From Vibrio algarum (GTDB lineage Bacteria; Pseudomonadota; Gammaproteobacteria; Enterobacterales; Vibrionaceae), in contig NZ_JAQLOI010000001.1 of NCBI RefSeq assembly GCF_028204155.1, positions 1,612,001-1,676,000 of the forward strand: 64,000 bases of DNA, read 5' to 3'. Positions 28,912 through 37,576 of the stretch are shown one piece after another (position 1 is the first letter of the stretch; each line of letters opens with the position of its first letter). The position numbers and the translations under genes were made by a program. Under the pieces are notes generated by a model. It was not told where the DNA came from and made no database searches. It saw only the letters and a list, made by a program, of their open reading frames with translations.

Positions 28912-28980
28912 ACACCTGACATTAATTGAGCCACCAAGCATATAAAATCATCATTCATGCTCTTAGTTAATGTCAGGTGT
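28912..28980. repeat. Long inverted repeat between convergent MCP and lpxR genes
   Basis: ACACCTGACATTAA (28912-28925) and TTAATGTCAGGTGT (28967-28980) are perfect 14-bp inverted repeats with a 41-base middle that includes a nested AGCAT/ATGCT pair. The right arm touches the lpxR stop codon. It probably ends transcription from both sides, though T-tracts are weak. Confidence 0.5.
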
Positions 28981-29978
28981 TATTTGTACATCCAAAAAAG
29001 AGACATTGAAATGTTGGCAGAATGACGGTTTAAGTCTTGTTCAAAATCTTTTGACTTAAACGCTAGCGTAATGCTTCCTCCCATTGATTCACCATATTTC
29101 GCTCCACCAAATACCGCTGTGGCTTGTATATGCTCCACATCGGTAGGGTAAACGTCATCCGGGCGGTCTCCATCAATGGTAATGTCATTGAATCGATATC
29201 GAGCTTCTGCCCCGGCAAACAGAAAAGCGCCAGTCACCTTCCCTTGTACCATATGAGGCTTAAAACTCATTTCGTTCTCTGTTTTTGCACTACCTAGGCT
29301 GTCTTGCAAATTCAAGCCCCATCGCCACATTATCCCCGTGGCCAATTCGCTTCGATAGTTACCCGCCAATACTCTTAAAGGGGTGCTAAATTCATGAGAT
29401 AGGCCAGATTTATTTTCAATCGTGTGTTGTAGGTAATTACCATCATAGGAAAGATTAGCGATAAAAGTGTCTTCTATTTGGTAATCCCACCCTTCTGGGG
29501 TGTCGGAACCCACAAGGCTATGCACAAACTTTTGAGCCTCTTCAGCAAATGAATTGGACCCTGTGACACCAACCAGTAAACCGAGAGTATGCGTACTTGT
29601 ATCTGAAATAGTAATCAGCTCGCCCTGAGAATATAAAAAGCCAGCATAGGGTCTTTCATTTGGCTCTGGATGTTCTTTTTGAATATCGGAAGGGGTCCAC
29701 ATTTTTTGACCAACTGATATGTGCCATTTGTGGAGGTTATTCTCAAAATGCTCTAATAACGAAAAAGGTGAGTATCTAATAAATATGCTGTTTAGATCTG
29801 AAATGGAATTAGAATAATCAATTTGAAGTCCATTAGTGTAGTTTTGATCGGTGCCAAACGGGCCGTCATTGTCAGCGGTAATAGATATTGTTTTATCGTT
29901 GGCTGTAACAGTAAAAGCCAAGAAAAGCATTGATGGTGTAAATATATGTTTTAATTGAATAATAATGACCTTCCTCAC
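28980..29978 (-). CDS. lpxR: Lipid A deacylase LpxR family outer membrane protein
   Basis: LpxR removes the 3'-acyloxyacyl chain of lipid A at the outer leaflet of the outer membrane. The start is a GTG at 29978; residues 1-26 look like a signal peptide (MLFLAFTVTAND cleavage region). The mature N-terminus has TADNDGPFGTDQNYTNGLQ, carrying the Asn-Asp and YTNG features of the family, and TPEGWDYQIEDT matches the GWDxQ block. The rest is a run of amphipathic strands fitting a 12-strand barrel, ending with an aromatic residue pattern (SLFWMYK). GAGGAAGG lies just inside the GTG, so the true start could differ. 332 residues is typical. Confidence 0.85.
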   Translation of the reverse strand: MRKVIIIQLKHIFTPSMLFLAFTVTANDKTISITADNDGPFGTDQNYTNGLQIDYSNSISDLNSIFIRYSPFSLLEHFENNLHKWHISVGQKMWTPSDIQKEHPEPNERPYAGFLYSQGELITISDTSTHTLGLLVGVTGSNSFAEEAQKFVHSLVGSDTPEGWDYQIEDTFIANLSYDGNYLQHTIENKSGLSHEFSTPLRVLAGNYRSELATGIMWRWGLNLQDSLGSAKTENEMSFKPHMVQGKVTGAFLFAGAEARYRFNDITIDGDRPDDVYPTDVEHIQATAVFGGAKYGESMGGSITLAFKSKDFEQDLNRHSANISMSLFWMYK

Positions 29979-30013
29979 CTAAAATGACAATGTACTTATT
30001 GTAGCCCTTATTT

Positions 30014-30050
30014 TATAAAAAACAAAAAGCCCCGCATAAATGCGAGGCTT
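30014..30050 (-). terminator. Rho-independent terminator of pflB
   Basis: On the minus strand AGCCTCGCAT and ATGCGGGGCT form a stem with a short loop and are followed by TTTTTGTTTTTT, about 50 bases past the pflB stop. Confidence 0.88.
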
Positions 30051-30098
30051 TCATCGAGTCTCTGTCTCTGTAGTTAGAGACTATATTACTTTACCGAA

Positions 30099-32375
30099 TT
30101 ATAGAGATTCAGTGAAAGTACGTGCGATTACGTCAGCTTGCTGCTCTGTAGTAAGAGAGTTGAAGCGTACAGCATAACCAGATACACGAATAGTTAACTG
30201 AGGGTATTTCTCAGGGTGTTTAACTGCGTCTTCAAGAGTTTCACGGTTAAGAACGTTCACGTTAAGGTGTTGACCACCTTCAATGCCTGCTTCATGGTGG
30301 AAGTATCCATCCATTAGACCAGCAAGGTTCGCTTTCTGAGAGTTATCATCTTTACCTAGTGCATTAGGAACGATAGAGAACGTATAAGAGATACCATCTT
30401 TAGCATCAGCAAACGGTAGTTTACCTACAGATGTTAGAGATGCTACAGCACCTTTCTCATCACGACCGTGCATTGGGTTTGCACCAGGAGCAAATGGAGC
30501 ACCAGCACGACGACCGTCTGGAGTGTTACCAGTTTTCTTACCGTATACCACGTTTGAAGTGATAGTAAGAATTGACTGAGTAGGAACCGCGTTACGGTAA
30601 GTGTTCAGTTTACGGATTTTGCCCATAAATACAGAAACAAGTTCACATGCGATATCATCTACGCGAGGGTCGTTGTTACCAAACTTAGGATAATCACCTT
30701 CGATTTCGAAATCGATAGCAATGCCGTCTTCATCACGAACTGGTTTAACAGTTGCATATTTAATTGCAGACAATGAGTCAGCAGCAACGGAAAGACCAGC
30801 AATACCACAAGCCATTGTACGATATACATCGCGGTCATGTAGTGCCATTAGAGACGCTTCGTAGCTGTACTTGTCGTGCATGTAGTGAATGCTGTTTAGT
30901 GCAGTCACGTATTGCTTAGCAAGCCAGTCCATGAAGTGGTCCATCTTGTCCCAAAGTTCATCGTATGAAAGAACCTCAGAAGTGATTTTCTCCATTGTTG
31001 GACCAACTTGAGCTTTAGATTTCTCATCAACGCCGCCGTTGATAGTGTAAAGCATAGTTTTAGCAAGGTTAGCACGTGCACCAAAGAACTGCATTTGCTT
31101 ACCAACAACCATTGGTGATACACAACAAGCGATAGCATAATCATCTGATTCCATATCTGGGCGCATCAGATCATCGTTTTCATATTGGATTGAAGAAGTA
31201 TCAATAGATACTTTCGCACAGAAACGCTTAAATCCGTCAGGTAGTTGCTCAGACCATAGAACAGTGATGTTCGGCTCAGGGCTTGGACCCATAGTATATA
31301 GGCTGTTTAGGAAACGGAAGTTAGTACGAGAAACTAGTGTACGTCCGTCAAGACCCATACCACCCATTGATTCTGTTGCCCAGATAGGGTCACCAGAGAA
31401 CAATTCATCGTACTCAGGAGTACGAAGGAAACGAACCATACGTAGCTTCATTACGAAGTGATCGATCATTTCTTGAGCTTGTGCTTCTGTGATAGTGCCT
31501 GCAGCAATATCGCGCTCGATGAAGATATCTAGGAAAGTCGAAGTACGACCCAAAGACATTGCAGCACCGTTTTGAGATTTAACAGCCGCTAGGTAGCCGA
31601 AGTAAGTCCACTGTACCGCTTCTTGAGAAGTCGTAGCAGGCCCAGAGATATCACAGCCGTATTTAGCTGCCATTTCTTTGATTTGCTTAAGTGCACGATG
31701 TTGCTCAGCAATTTCTTCACGAAGCTGCATTGTTGCTGTTAGGTCTTCACCATTCTCAAATTTCTCTTGTAGAGAAGTAAATTGAGCTAGCTTATCCTTC
31801 ATTAGGAAGTCAATACCGTATAGAGCTACACGACGGTAGTCACCAATGATACGACCACGTCCGTAAGCATCAGGAAGACCAGTTAGAACACCAGATTTAC
31901 GACATGCCATGATATCAGGCGTGTAAATATCGAAAACACCAGCATTGTGTGTTTTACGGTATTCTGAATAGATTTTGCTAACCATAGGATCAAGTACGCG
32001 ATCGTATGCTTTTGCAGAACCTTCAACCATGCGGATACCACCATTAGGGATGATAGCGCGCTTAAGTGGAGCATCAGTTTGTAGACCAACAATTGTTTCT
32101 AGATCTTTATTGATATAGCCAGCGTCGTGTGCAGTGATGGTAGAAATAAGAGAAGTATCGAAATCCACAGGCGCGTGAGTGCTGTTTTCCTGTTTGATAC
32201 CTTCCATTACTTTATCCCAAAGCGTGTTAGTTGCTTCAGTACCTTCAGAAACTAGGAAAGATTCATCGCCTTCATAAGGCGTGTAGTTCTTTTGAATAAA
32301 GTCACGAACGTTTACTTCGTTTTGCCAATCACCTTTAGCAAAACCTTCCCAAGCTTTAGCAAATTGCTCTGCCAT
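30099..32375 (-). CDS. pflB: Formate C-acetyltransferase (pyruvate formate-lyase)
   Basis: The 758-residue glycyl-radical enzyme converts pyruvate and CoA to acetyl-CoA and formate in anaerobic growth. The catalytic cysteine pair is in AIACCVSPM (~residues 418-419) and the radical glycine is G733 in IRVSGYAVRF, 25 residues from the C-terminus. Length matches E. coli PflB (760). It has its own terminator below and another separates it from the upstream DUF3360 gene, so it is transcribed on its own from the 32376-32570 region. Confidence 0.98.
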   Translation of the reverse strand: MAEQFAKAWEGFAKGDWQNEVNVRDFIQKNYTPYEGDESFLVSEGTEATNTLWDKVMEGIKQENSTHAPVDFDTSLISTITAHDAGYINKDLETIVGLQTDAPLKRAIIPNGGIRMVEGSAKAYDRVLDPMVSKIYSEYRKTHNAGVFDIYTPDIMACRKSGVLTGLPDAYGRGRIIGDYRRVALYGIDFLMKDKLAQFTSLQEKFENGEDLTATMQLREEIAEQHRALKQIKEMAAKYGCDISGPATTSQEAVQWTYFGYLAAVKSQNGAAMSLGRTSTFLDIFIERDIAAGTITEAQAQEMIDHFVMKLRMVRFLRTPEYDELFSGDPIWATESMGGMGLDGRTLVSRTNFRFLNSLYTMGPSPEPNITVLWSEQLPDGFKRFCAKVSIDTSSIQYENDDLMRPDMESDDYAIACCVSPMVVGKQMQFFGARANLAKTMLYTINGGVDEKSKAQVGPTMEKITSEVLSYDELWDKMDHFMDWLAKQYVTALNSIHYMHDKYSYEASLMALHDRDVYRTMACGIAGLSVAADSLSAIKYATVKPVRDEDGIAIDFEIEGDYPKFGNNDPRVDDIACELVSVFMGKIRKLNTYRNAVPTQSILTITSNVVYGKKTGNTPDGRRAGAPFAPGANPMHGRDEKGAVASLTSVGKLPFADAKDGISYTFSIVPNALGKDDNSQKANLAGLMDGYFHHEAGIEGGQHLNVNVLNRETLEDAVKHPEKYPQLTIRVSGYAVRFNSLTTEQQADVIARTFTESL

Positions 32376-32465
32376 GATATACCTACCTTTCTTAGTAGAA
32401 AAATTACGTACTGATTCGCTGATTTCAGCTAGTGCGTATGCACACAGTACACTCTTTATTTAATA

Positions 32466-32510
32466 ACAATATCTATGATCAATTTATCGTCATTTAACCA
32501 TAGATATTGT
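32466..32510 (-). promoter_or_regulatory. 12-bp inverted repeat in the pflB leader, with an FNR half-site
   Basis: ACAATATCTATG (32466-32477) and CATAGATATTGT (32499-32510) are perfect 12-bp inverted repeats 21 bases apart and about 90 bases upstream of the pflB ATG. A TTGAT half-site (minus strand, 32482-32478) lies in the spacer. It could be a leader hairpin or a paired operator; FNR and ArcA control pflB in relatives, but no full FNR box is visible here. Confidence 0.5.
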
Positions 32511-32571
32511 AACCAAAATTGCCAATTTAATTCGACATTCAAATTATATTGCAAAAATTAAAAAAATACAT

Positions 32572-32606
32572 AAAAAAATGGGCAGCATTTCTGCTGCCCA
32601 TTTTTT
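32572..32606 (-). terminator. Rho-independent terminator of the DUF3360 gene
   Basis: ATGGGCAGCA and TGCTGCCCAT make a 10-bp stem with a 4-base loop, followed on the minus strand by a T-run; A/T runs on both sides make it bidirectional in form. It sits 7 bases from the stop codon. Confidence 0.9.
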
Positions 32607-32612
32607 GATCAC

Positions 32613-34154
32613 TTATAGAAAGCCCTGAATGCCGTATTGGCCTTCGAACATACCTACTGCAAGCATCGCTACTAAACAGATGATAAGCACGCTCGCTGGG
32701 ATAACTACTTTATCAATGAATGAAAGTTTTTGAGCACGCTCTTTGTTACCGATAAGACCATTGTTATCAAGTAGCATAGTAAGCGCCCATGCTAGCACTG
32801 GATTCGCGACAGCTGATGCGAAAATACAGATACCAGCAGAATGAGAATCTTTAGTGTCTTTAACCATTTGCATACCAGCTTCCAATAGTGGGAGGAAAAC
32901 ACCCACAAGAAGAGCAATACGCATTACAGGAGGCCATACTGCAACATCCATAGGGAAACCTAAGATTGCAATAATCATTACAAGCAGACCAAGAAGAATC
33001 GCACCACCTGGAATAGGACGCTTAGCGATAGCTGCAGGGATCATATAAGTACCCCAAGACGATGTAATGTTACCACCACCAACCGCTGTACCAACCATTT
33101 GACGAATAGAACACATAGTCATTGTGTCATCAACATCCATTAGAACTTTTTCAGTACGCTTAGGGTAGTTAAGTTCTTGGAAAATACGATGACCAAGGAA
33201 ATCAGGTGACCACATAGCAACAGCTAGGATAGCAAACGGTAAAGATGCGATAAAATGCTGAAGGTTAGGCAAGCCTAACATCCAACCTTCTTCTGTGCTA
33301 CCCCACCAATAAACAGGGTTAAGGTTAGGAAGTCCCATCTCTGTTTCAAATGTTAGGTCGAAACCAGCACCAAATAGCAAAGCAATAACTAAACCAGTAA
33401 CCGCACAGGCAGGTATAGCCAACCAACGTTTGTTAATTTTTGCTAAGAAAGCATAGAGAACGATATTTACGCCCAATACAACCAATCCAATATAGCCCAT
33501 GCTGCCTTTTGCAATTTCAGCAGATTCAAGGCCTACGGCCCAACTTTGAATTTGACCTATCTGGCTCATGGTTCCTGTGAAGCCGAGGAAAACAAGCAAA
33601 CCGCCAGCAACCCCTTCACTGGTGAGATTGACTAACTTGGACCCACCTTTAAAGTAACTGAGTAAGAGACCAAATACACCAAGCAAGATAGCAAGCGCTA
33701 GAGGGTGAGCACCCGCCAAAGCAATCGTACCGATAAGTGGAATCATCGGGCCGTGGTTACCTGCAAGGTTAGCCCTTGGGTTGATGAAACCAGAGGCTAG
33801 GACACAGAAAAGAAGAGCAGGAATAAGCATTTCTACGCGTGAAACTTCAATCGCGAAATCTTTTCCTAAATTGATGTGGTCCCATGCTTCAGTTAGGCCA
33901 TCAGCCCAAGACATCATCACAGCAGAATACATCGCGATAATACCAATAGTACCAGCAACTGCAGGAACAAGGTCTTCAAGTTCGAAACGGAAATCACGTC
34001 CAGGGAGGTTTAACCCGTAACGGCGTGGTTTCATGATTTGAAGTTCGTGGTCTAGATATTCAGAACGGCTAGAGAACTCAGAAGCGGGACGGTGTAGCTC
34101 AGCATAGCTTTTTTCGTCTTTTTCTGAGTGGTCTGTGTTGACTACGTCTGACAT
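32613..34154 (-). CDS. DUF3360 family polytopic membrane protein (putative anion transporter)
   Basis: The 513-residue protein has a ~60-residue charged cytoplasmic N-terminus, then about 11-12 hydrophobic segments. GNHGPMIPLIGTIALAGAHP followed by a glycine-rich LAILLGVFGLLLSYF segment resembles the repeat signatures of SulP/NCS2-type carriers; this similarity is my reading, not a database result. The family is known mainly from Vibrionaceae and has no established substrate. The gene sits directly upstream of pflB on the same strand, the place occupied by the formate channel gene focA in E. coli, and has an FNR-like box about 190 bases upstream. Transport of formate or another fermentation anion is an inference. 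Confidence 0.8.
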   Translation of the reverse strand: MSDVVNTDHSEKDEKSYAELHRPASEFSSRSEYLDHELQIMKPRRYGLNLPGRDFRFELEDLVPAVAGTIGIIAMYSAVMMSWADGLTEAWDHINLGKDFAIEVSRVEMLIPALLFCVLASGFINPRANLAGNHGPMIPLIGTIALAGAHPLALAILLGVFGLLLSYFKGGSKLVNLTSEGVAGGLLVFLGFTGTMSQIGQIQSWAVGLESAEIAKGSMGYIGLVVLGVNIVLYAFLAKINKRWLAIPACAVTGLVIALLFGAGFDLTFETEMGLPNLNPVYWWGSTEEGWMLGLPNLQHFIASLPFAILAVAMWSPDFLGHRIFQELNYPKRTEKVLMDVDDTMTMCSIRQMVGTAVGGGNITSSWGTYMIPAAIAKRPIPGGAILLGLLVMIIAILGFPMDVAVWPPVMRIALLVGVFLPLLEAGMQMVKDTKDSHSAGICIFASAVANPVLAWALTMLLDNNGLIGNKERAQKLSFIDKVVIPASVLIICLVAMLAVGMFEGQYGIQGFL

Positions 34155-34346
34155 AGATTCCTCATATATAAAGTTAATTGTTCGAATTGTAAGTTAATTG
34201 CCGTGCAATTAATTTCTTGTTAGCACTAAGGACACTCTGTGACACAAAGATGTCGTGCTTTAGTATCGCGTAAAATAAAGAGATAAAGCGTGAGTTTTAG
34301 CTCAATTATTAATTTCGAAGTTTACCAAGCTACCTATTTATGGTGA

Positions 34347-34360
34347 TTGATCTTGATCAT
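34347..34360 (-). promoter_or_regulatory. Candidate FNR box upstream of the DUF3360 gene
   Basis: TTGATCTTGATCAT differs from the FNR consensus TTGAT-N4-ATCAA by one base. It is about 190 bases from the DUF3360 start codon and over 600 from the ABC transporter start, so the DUF3360 gene is the more likely target. Confidence 0.55.
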
Positions 34361-34692
34361 TTTATAAAAATTAGTGAAAGAAAACTACGTAAAGTTTGAC
34401 GGGAATGTGCATTAACATTCTATTTCTGTAACTACCTTTCAACAAATTGCGCATAAGAATTATCTACTTTCATAATTGTTAATATGATCTTCGTCAGTTA
34501 TACAGGAGATAAATTGCTCAATCTTAAAGGTTTATGATCTGAATATAGATAATCAAAAAATTTAAAGGTTTAAACAGGTAAAAATAGTTCTAGTGCAGGC
34601 ACAACATTCACTCTAACGTGATTTTAATGAAGTTTTGCTTTCTTATAATTCTTGTAAAATTATAAAATTTGGTGTTTTTGACTACTGTTTAT

Positions 34693-34720
34693 TTTAAAGG
34701 TGATATATATCACCTTTAAA
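34693..34720. promoter_or_regulatory. 28-bp perfect palindrome with CRP-like core
   Basis: The palindrome runs from 34693 to 34720; its central 16 bases are GGTGATATATATCACC, which contains GTGA-N6-TCAC, the CRP half-site core, and TTTAAA forms each outer arm. It lies 248 bases upstream of the amino acid ABC operon and 539 from the DUF3360 gene, within an 814-base interval (34155-34968) with no gene I can support. It may be a CRP operator or the site of another dimeric repressor. Confidence 0.55.
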
Positions 34721-34968
34721 TGACGACTGTGCGGAATATGTTAACTTGGTGTTTACATGTTCGGTTCGTTTATTTTTCTCTTTTTCTGCTGTTTTATGCG
34801 TGGGCTGCTAGGTTTATAGCCTGTATATGAATAAAAATGCAGCACTATCGCTTGTGTATTGCCATGTTGTCAGTTAATGATTTGTTGCATGTTGATAAGA
34901 TGAATGCTAGTTTGTAGCCATTAAAGAGGTCGGATTACCTCTCGATTTTGAACAGGGAGTAGTGGCGC

Positions 34969-35739
34969 ATGAATGATGTACCAGCGCTGGACATTAAAAA
35001 TTTACATAAGACATTTGGTCAAAATGAAGTGCTTAAAGGCATTTCACTTCAGGCGCATAAAGGTGACGTGATTTCGATTATTGGGTCATCTGGTTCCGGT
35101 AAAAGTACCTTTCTCCGCTGTATCAATCTATTAGAGACACCAACCGCAGGCCAAATTTGGGTTAACGGCGAGCTCATTGAAATGAAAAATAACCGTCAAG
35201 GTGAATCTGTACCTGTTAATGAAAAACAAGTACAGCGTATTCGCTCGCGTTTAGCTATGGTTTTTCAAGGGTTTAACCTATGGTCTCACTTGACCGTATT
35301 GGAAAATGTAATCGAGGCACCTATCCATGTTCTTGGCATACCAAAGGCCGAAGCGAAAGAGAAGGGTGAAGCCATATTAAATAAAGTTGGTCTCTTGGAA
35401 CGAAAAGACTACTACCCTGGTCATTTATCTGGCGGTCAACAACAACGAGCGGCTATTGCGAGAGCGCTAGCGGTTGATCCTGAAGTGATGCTTTTTGATG
35501 AGCCTACATCAGCACTCGATCCTGAGCTAGTTGGTGAGGTACTTGGTGTAATGCGTGATTTAGCCGATGAAGGACGAACAATGCTAGTGGTTACCCATGA
35601 GATGGCATTTGCTCGTGATGTTTCAAATCATGTGATGTTTCTTCATCAAGGCTTAGTCGAAGAGCAGGGCGATCCGGCAAAGCTCTTTACCGACCCCGAG
35701 TCAGACAGATTGAAACAGTTTATTTCTTCAATTTATTAA
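34969..35739 (+). CDS. Basic/polar amino acid ABC transporter ATPase (HisP/ArtP type)
   Basis: The 256-residue ATPase has Walker A GSSGSGKSTFLR (~residues 38-49), the Q-loop VFQGFNLWSHLTVLENV, signature LSGGQQQRAAIARAL (~158) and Walker B VMLFDEPTSALDPEL (~178). The FNLWSH segment and the GESVPVNEKQVQRIR insert are typical of HisP-class ATPases that serve histidine, lysine, arginine or ornithine importers. It is first in an operon with a binding protein and two permeases. Confidence 0.93.
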   Translation: MNDVPALDIKNLHKTFGQNEVLKGISLQAHKGDVISIIGSSGSGKSTFLRCINLLETPTAGQIWVNGELIEMKNNRQGESVPVNEKQVQRIRSRLAMVFQGFNLWSHLTVLENVIEAPIHVLGIPKAEAKEKGEAILNKVGLLERKDYYPGHLSGGQQQRAAIARALAVDPEVMLFDEPTSALDPELVGEVLGVMRDLADEGRTMLVVTHEMAFARDVSNHVMFLHQGLVEEQGDPAKLFTDPESDRLKQFISSIY

Positions 35740-35753
35740 CACTATTTCTAAAC

Positions 35754-35780
35754 ACACAGATAAGCCAATTTTATCTGTGT
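35754..35780 (+). promoter_or_regulatory. Hairpin after the ABC ATPase gene
   Basis: ACACAGATAA (35754-35763) and TTATCTGTGT (35771-35780) form a perfect 10-bp stem with a 7-base loop, followed by no T-run. It lies in the 164-base gap before the binding-protein gene and may separate or stabilise transcript segments. Confidence 0.6.
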
Positions 35781-35903
35781 TAGGAAATCAACAACATAAA
35801 AAAGGTTTCTGGAAAGGTGGAGTCAATAAGAGTAAGACCTAGTTTTTCTTATTATCAAGCCAAGAACTTAGAAACCGCATTGCAAACACACAGGAGTATG
35901 GAA

Positions 35904-36671
35904 ATGAAAAAGTGGTTATTAGCAGCAACATTGGCTGCTACAGCAGTAACAGGCGTAGCTCAAGCAAAGGATTGGAAAGTTGTACGCTTTGGTATTGAAG
36001 GAGCATATCCTCCTTTTAGTAAAACAGAGGCAGACGGTTCACTAAGTGGCTTTGATGTAGATATAGCAAATGCGTTGTGTTCAGAAATGAAAGTGGAATG
36101 TAAGCTGGTTGCTCAAGATTGGGATGGCATTATTCCTTCTTTATTGTCTCGTAAATATGATGCAATTATTGCAGCGATGTCTATCACTGAAGAGCGTAAG
36201 AAAAAAATTGATTTCACTGGTAAGTACGCATTAATTCCTAATAAATTTATTGCAAAAAAAGACGCTGGTCTTGATTTCTCGAATCTTGATGGTGTGAAAA
36301 TTGGTGTTCAGCGCGCAACGACGCACGACAAATATCTAACTGATAATTATAAAAATGTTGAAGTTGTCCGTTATGGTTCTTTCGACGAAGCCTATCTTGA
36401 CCTTGCCAATGGCCGTGTTGCCGCTGTTTTAGGTGATGCATCAGCGTTAGAAGAAGGTGTACTAAACCAAAAAGGTGGAGAGGCTTATGAGTTTTCTGGT
36501 CCTTCGCTAACGGATCCTAAGTGGTTTGGTGACGGCTTTGGTATTGCAGTACGCAAGCAAGACAAAGACCTAACTAAAAAACTAGATGAGGCTATTTTAG
36601 CTCTTCGTGAAAAGGGTATTTACCAAGAAATTCAAGCTAAATACTTTAACTACGATGTCTACGGTGACTAA
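35904..36671 (+). CDS. Periplasmic basic amino acid-binding protein (ArgT/HisJ/AotJ type)
   Basis: I place the start at the second ATG of a pair (35904), which has AGGAG seven bases upstream and opens directly on a signal peptide (MKKWLLAATLAATAVTGVAQA). The mature 235-residue protein has the class features RFGIEGAYPPFS, GFDVDIANALCSEMKVEC (with the cysteine pair conserved in ArgT/HisJ) and AAMSITEERKKKIDFT. It is expected to bind arginine, lysine, ornithine or histidine in the periplasm. The longer frame back to 35817 would bury the signal peptide. Confidence 0.9.
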   Translation: MKKWLLAATLAATAVTGVAQAKDWKVVRFGIEGAYPPFSKTEADGSLSGFDVDIANALCSEMKVECKLVAQDWDGIIPSLLSRKYDAIIAAMSITEERKKKIDFTGKYALIPNKFIAKKDAGLDFSNLDGVKIGVQRATTHDKYLTDNYKNVEVVRYGSFDEAYLDLANGRVAAVLGDASALEEGVLNQKGGEAYEFSGPSLTDPKWFGDGFGIAVRKQDKDLTKKLDEAILALREKGIYQEIQAKYFNYDVYGD

Positions 36672-36684
36672 GTAGTAAAATGAG

Positions 36685-36710
36685 GAGGTGGCTTTAGCCA
36701 CCTCTTGTTT
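36685..36710 (+). promoter_or_regulatory. Attenuator-like hairpin after the binding-protein gene
   Basis: GAGGTGGC and GCCACCTC form an 8-bp GC-rich stem with a TTTA loop, followed by TTGTTT, 13 bases after the stop codon. Such partial terminators keep binding protein in excess over permease. Confidence 0.7.
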
Positions 36711-36773
36711 AAAAAGGAGTGTCCATTCAACACCTAATTTCGCTTAGCGTTGTTATAGCAACCGCGGAGTAAT

Positions 36774-37571
36774 ATGTTTAATGGTCATAACTTCAGCTTA
36801 GCTGGTTTGCTGAATAATGGACTAAATACGATGTTCGACCTACAAGGTTACGAAGCCTCTATATTATCTGGTGCACTATTAACGATAGAAGTTGCAGTTT
36901 TGTCACTGCTTCTTGCTGTCGTGTTAGGAATGGCCGGGGCTCTGGCAAAAATGGCGCCATATCGAGTAGCACGATCAATCGCTACGCTGTATACAACCAT
37001 TATCCGTGGTATCCCAGATCTTGTCCTCATGATGCTTATATTTTTTGGTGGGCAAATTCTACTTAATAATAGTCTCTATGCCACCAACGAGTGGATTAAT
37101 GAGTGGATGACCTCGTCTAACCCCAATCATGAATGGACGGCTTATTTGCCGGATTATATTGATGTGAGCCCATTTATCGCTGGCGTGCTTACTATTGGCT
37201 TTATATTTGGTGCTTACATGGCGGAAACTTTCCGTGGTGCGATTATGGCGGTAGATAAAGGTGAATTAGAAGCAGCAAAAGCGTACGGTATGAGTGGTCC
37301 ATTAGCCTTTAGACGTATTTTATTACCTCAAATGATTCGTCATGCTTTGCCTGGATTTGGTAACAATTGGTTAGTGTTGTTAAAAACGACGGCGTTGGTT
37401 TCCATCATCGGGTTAGAAGATATGGTTAGGGTTGGTTCGATGGCCGCAGGGTCAACAAAAATGCCATTCACGTTTTACATGACGATATCCATTATCTTCT
37501 TATTTTTTACTAGTGTTTCGACAGGCTTACTAAAGCTTGCTGAACGTAAATTTAGTATCCACACGAGGTAG
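36774..37571 (+). CDS. Amino acid ABC transporter permease (HisQ/AotQ type)
   Basis: The 265-residue inner-membrane subunit has about five helices, the EAA loop EAAKAYGMSGPLAFRRILLP (~residues 165-184) that contacts the ATPase, and the N-terminal pattern GALLTIEVAVLSLLLAVVLG of the HisM/HisQ family. The insertion of ~25 residues (YATNEWINEWMTSSNPNHE) before the third helix is typical of HisQ/AotQ-type permeases. It is followed five bases later by its partner. Confidence 0.92.
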   Translation: MFNGHNFSLAGLLNNGLNTMFDLQGYEASILSGALLTIEVAVLSLLLAVVLGMAGALAKMAPYRVARSIATLYTTIIRGIPDLVLMMLIFFGGQILLNNSLYATNEWINEWMTSSNPNHEWTAYLPDYIDVSPFIAGVLTIGFIFGAYMAETFRGAIMAVDKGELEAAKAYGMSGPLAFRRILLPQMIRHALPGFGNNWLVLLKTTALVSIIGLEDMVRVGSMAAGSTKMPFTFYMTISIIFLFFTSVSTGLLKLAERKFSIHTR

Positions 37572-37576
37572 ATAAT

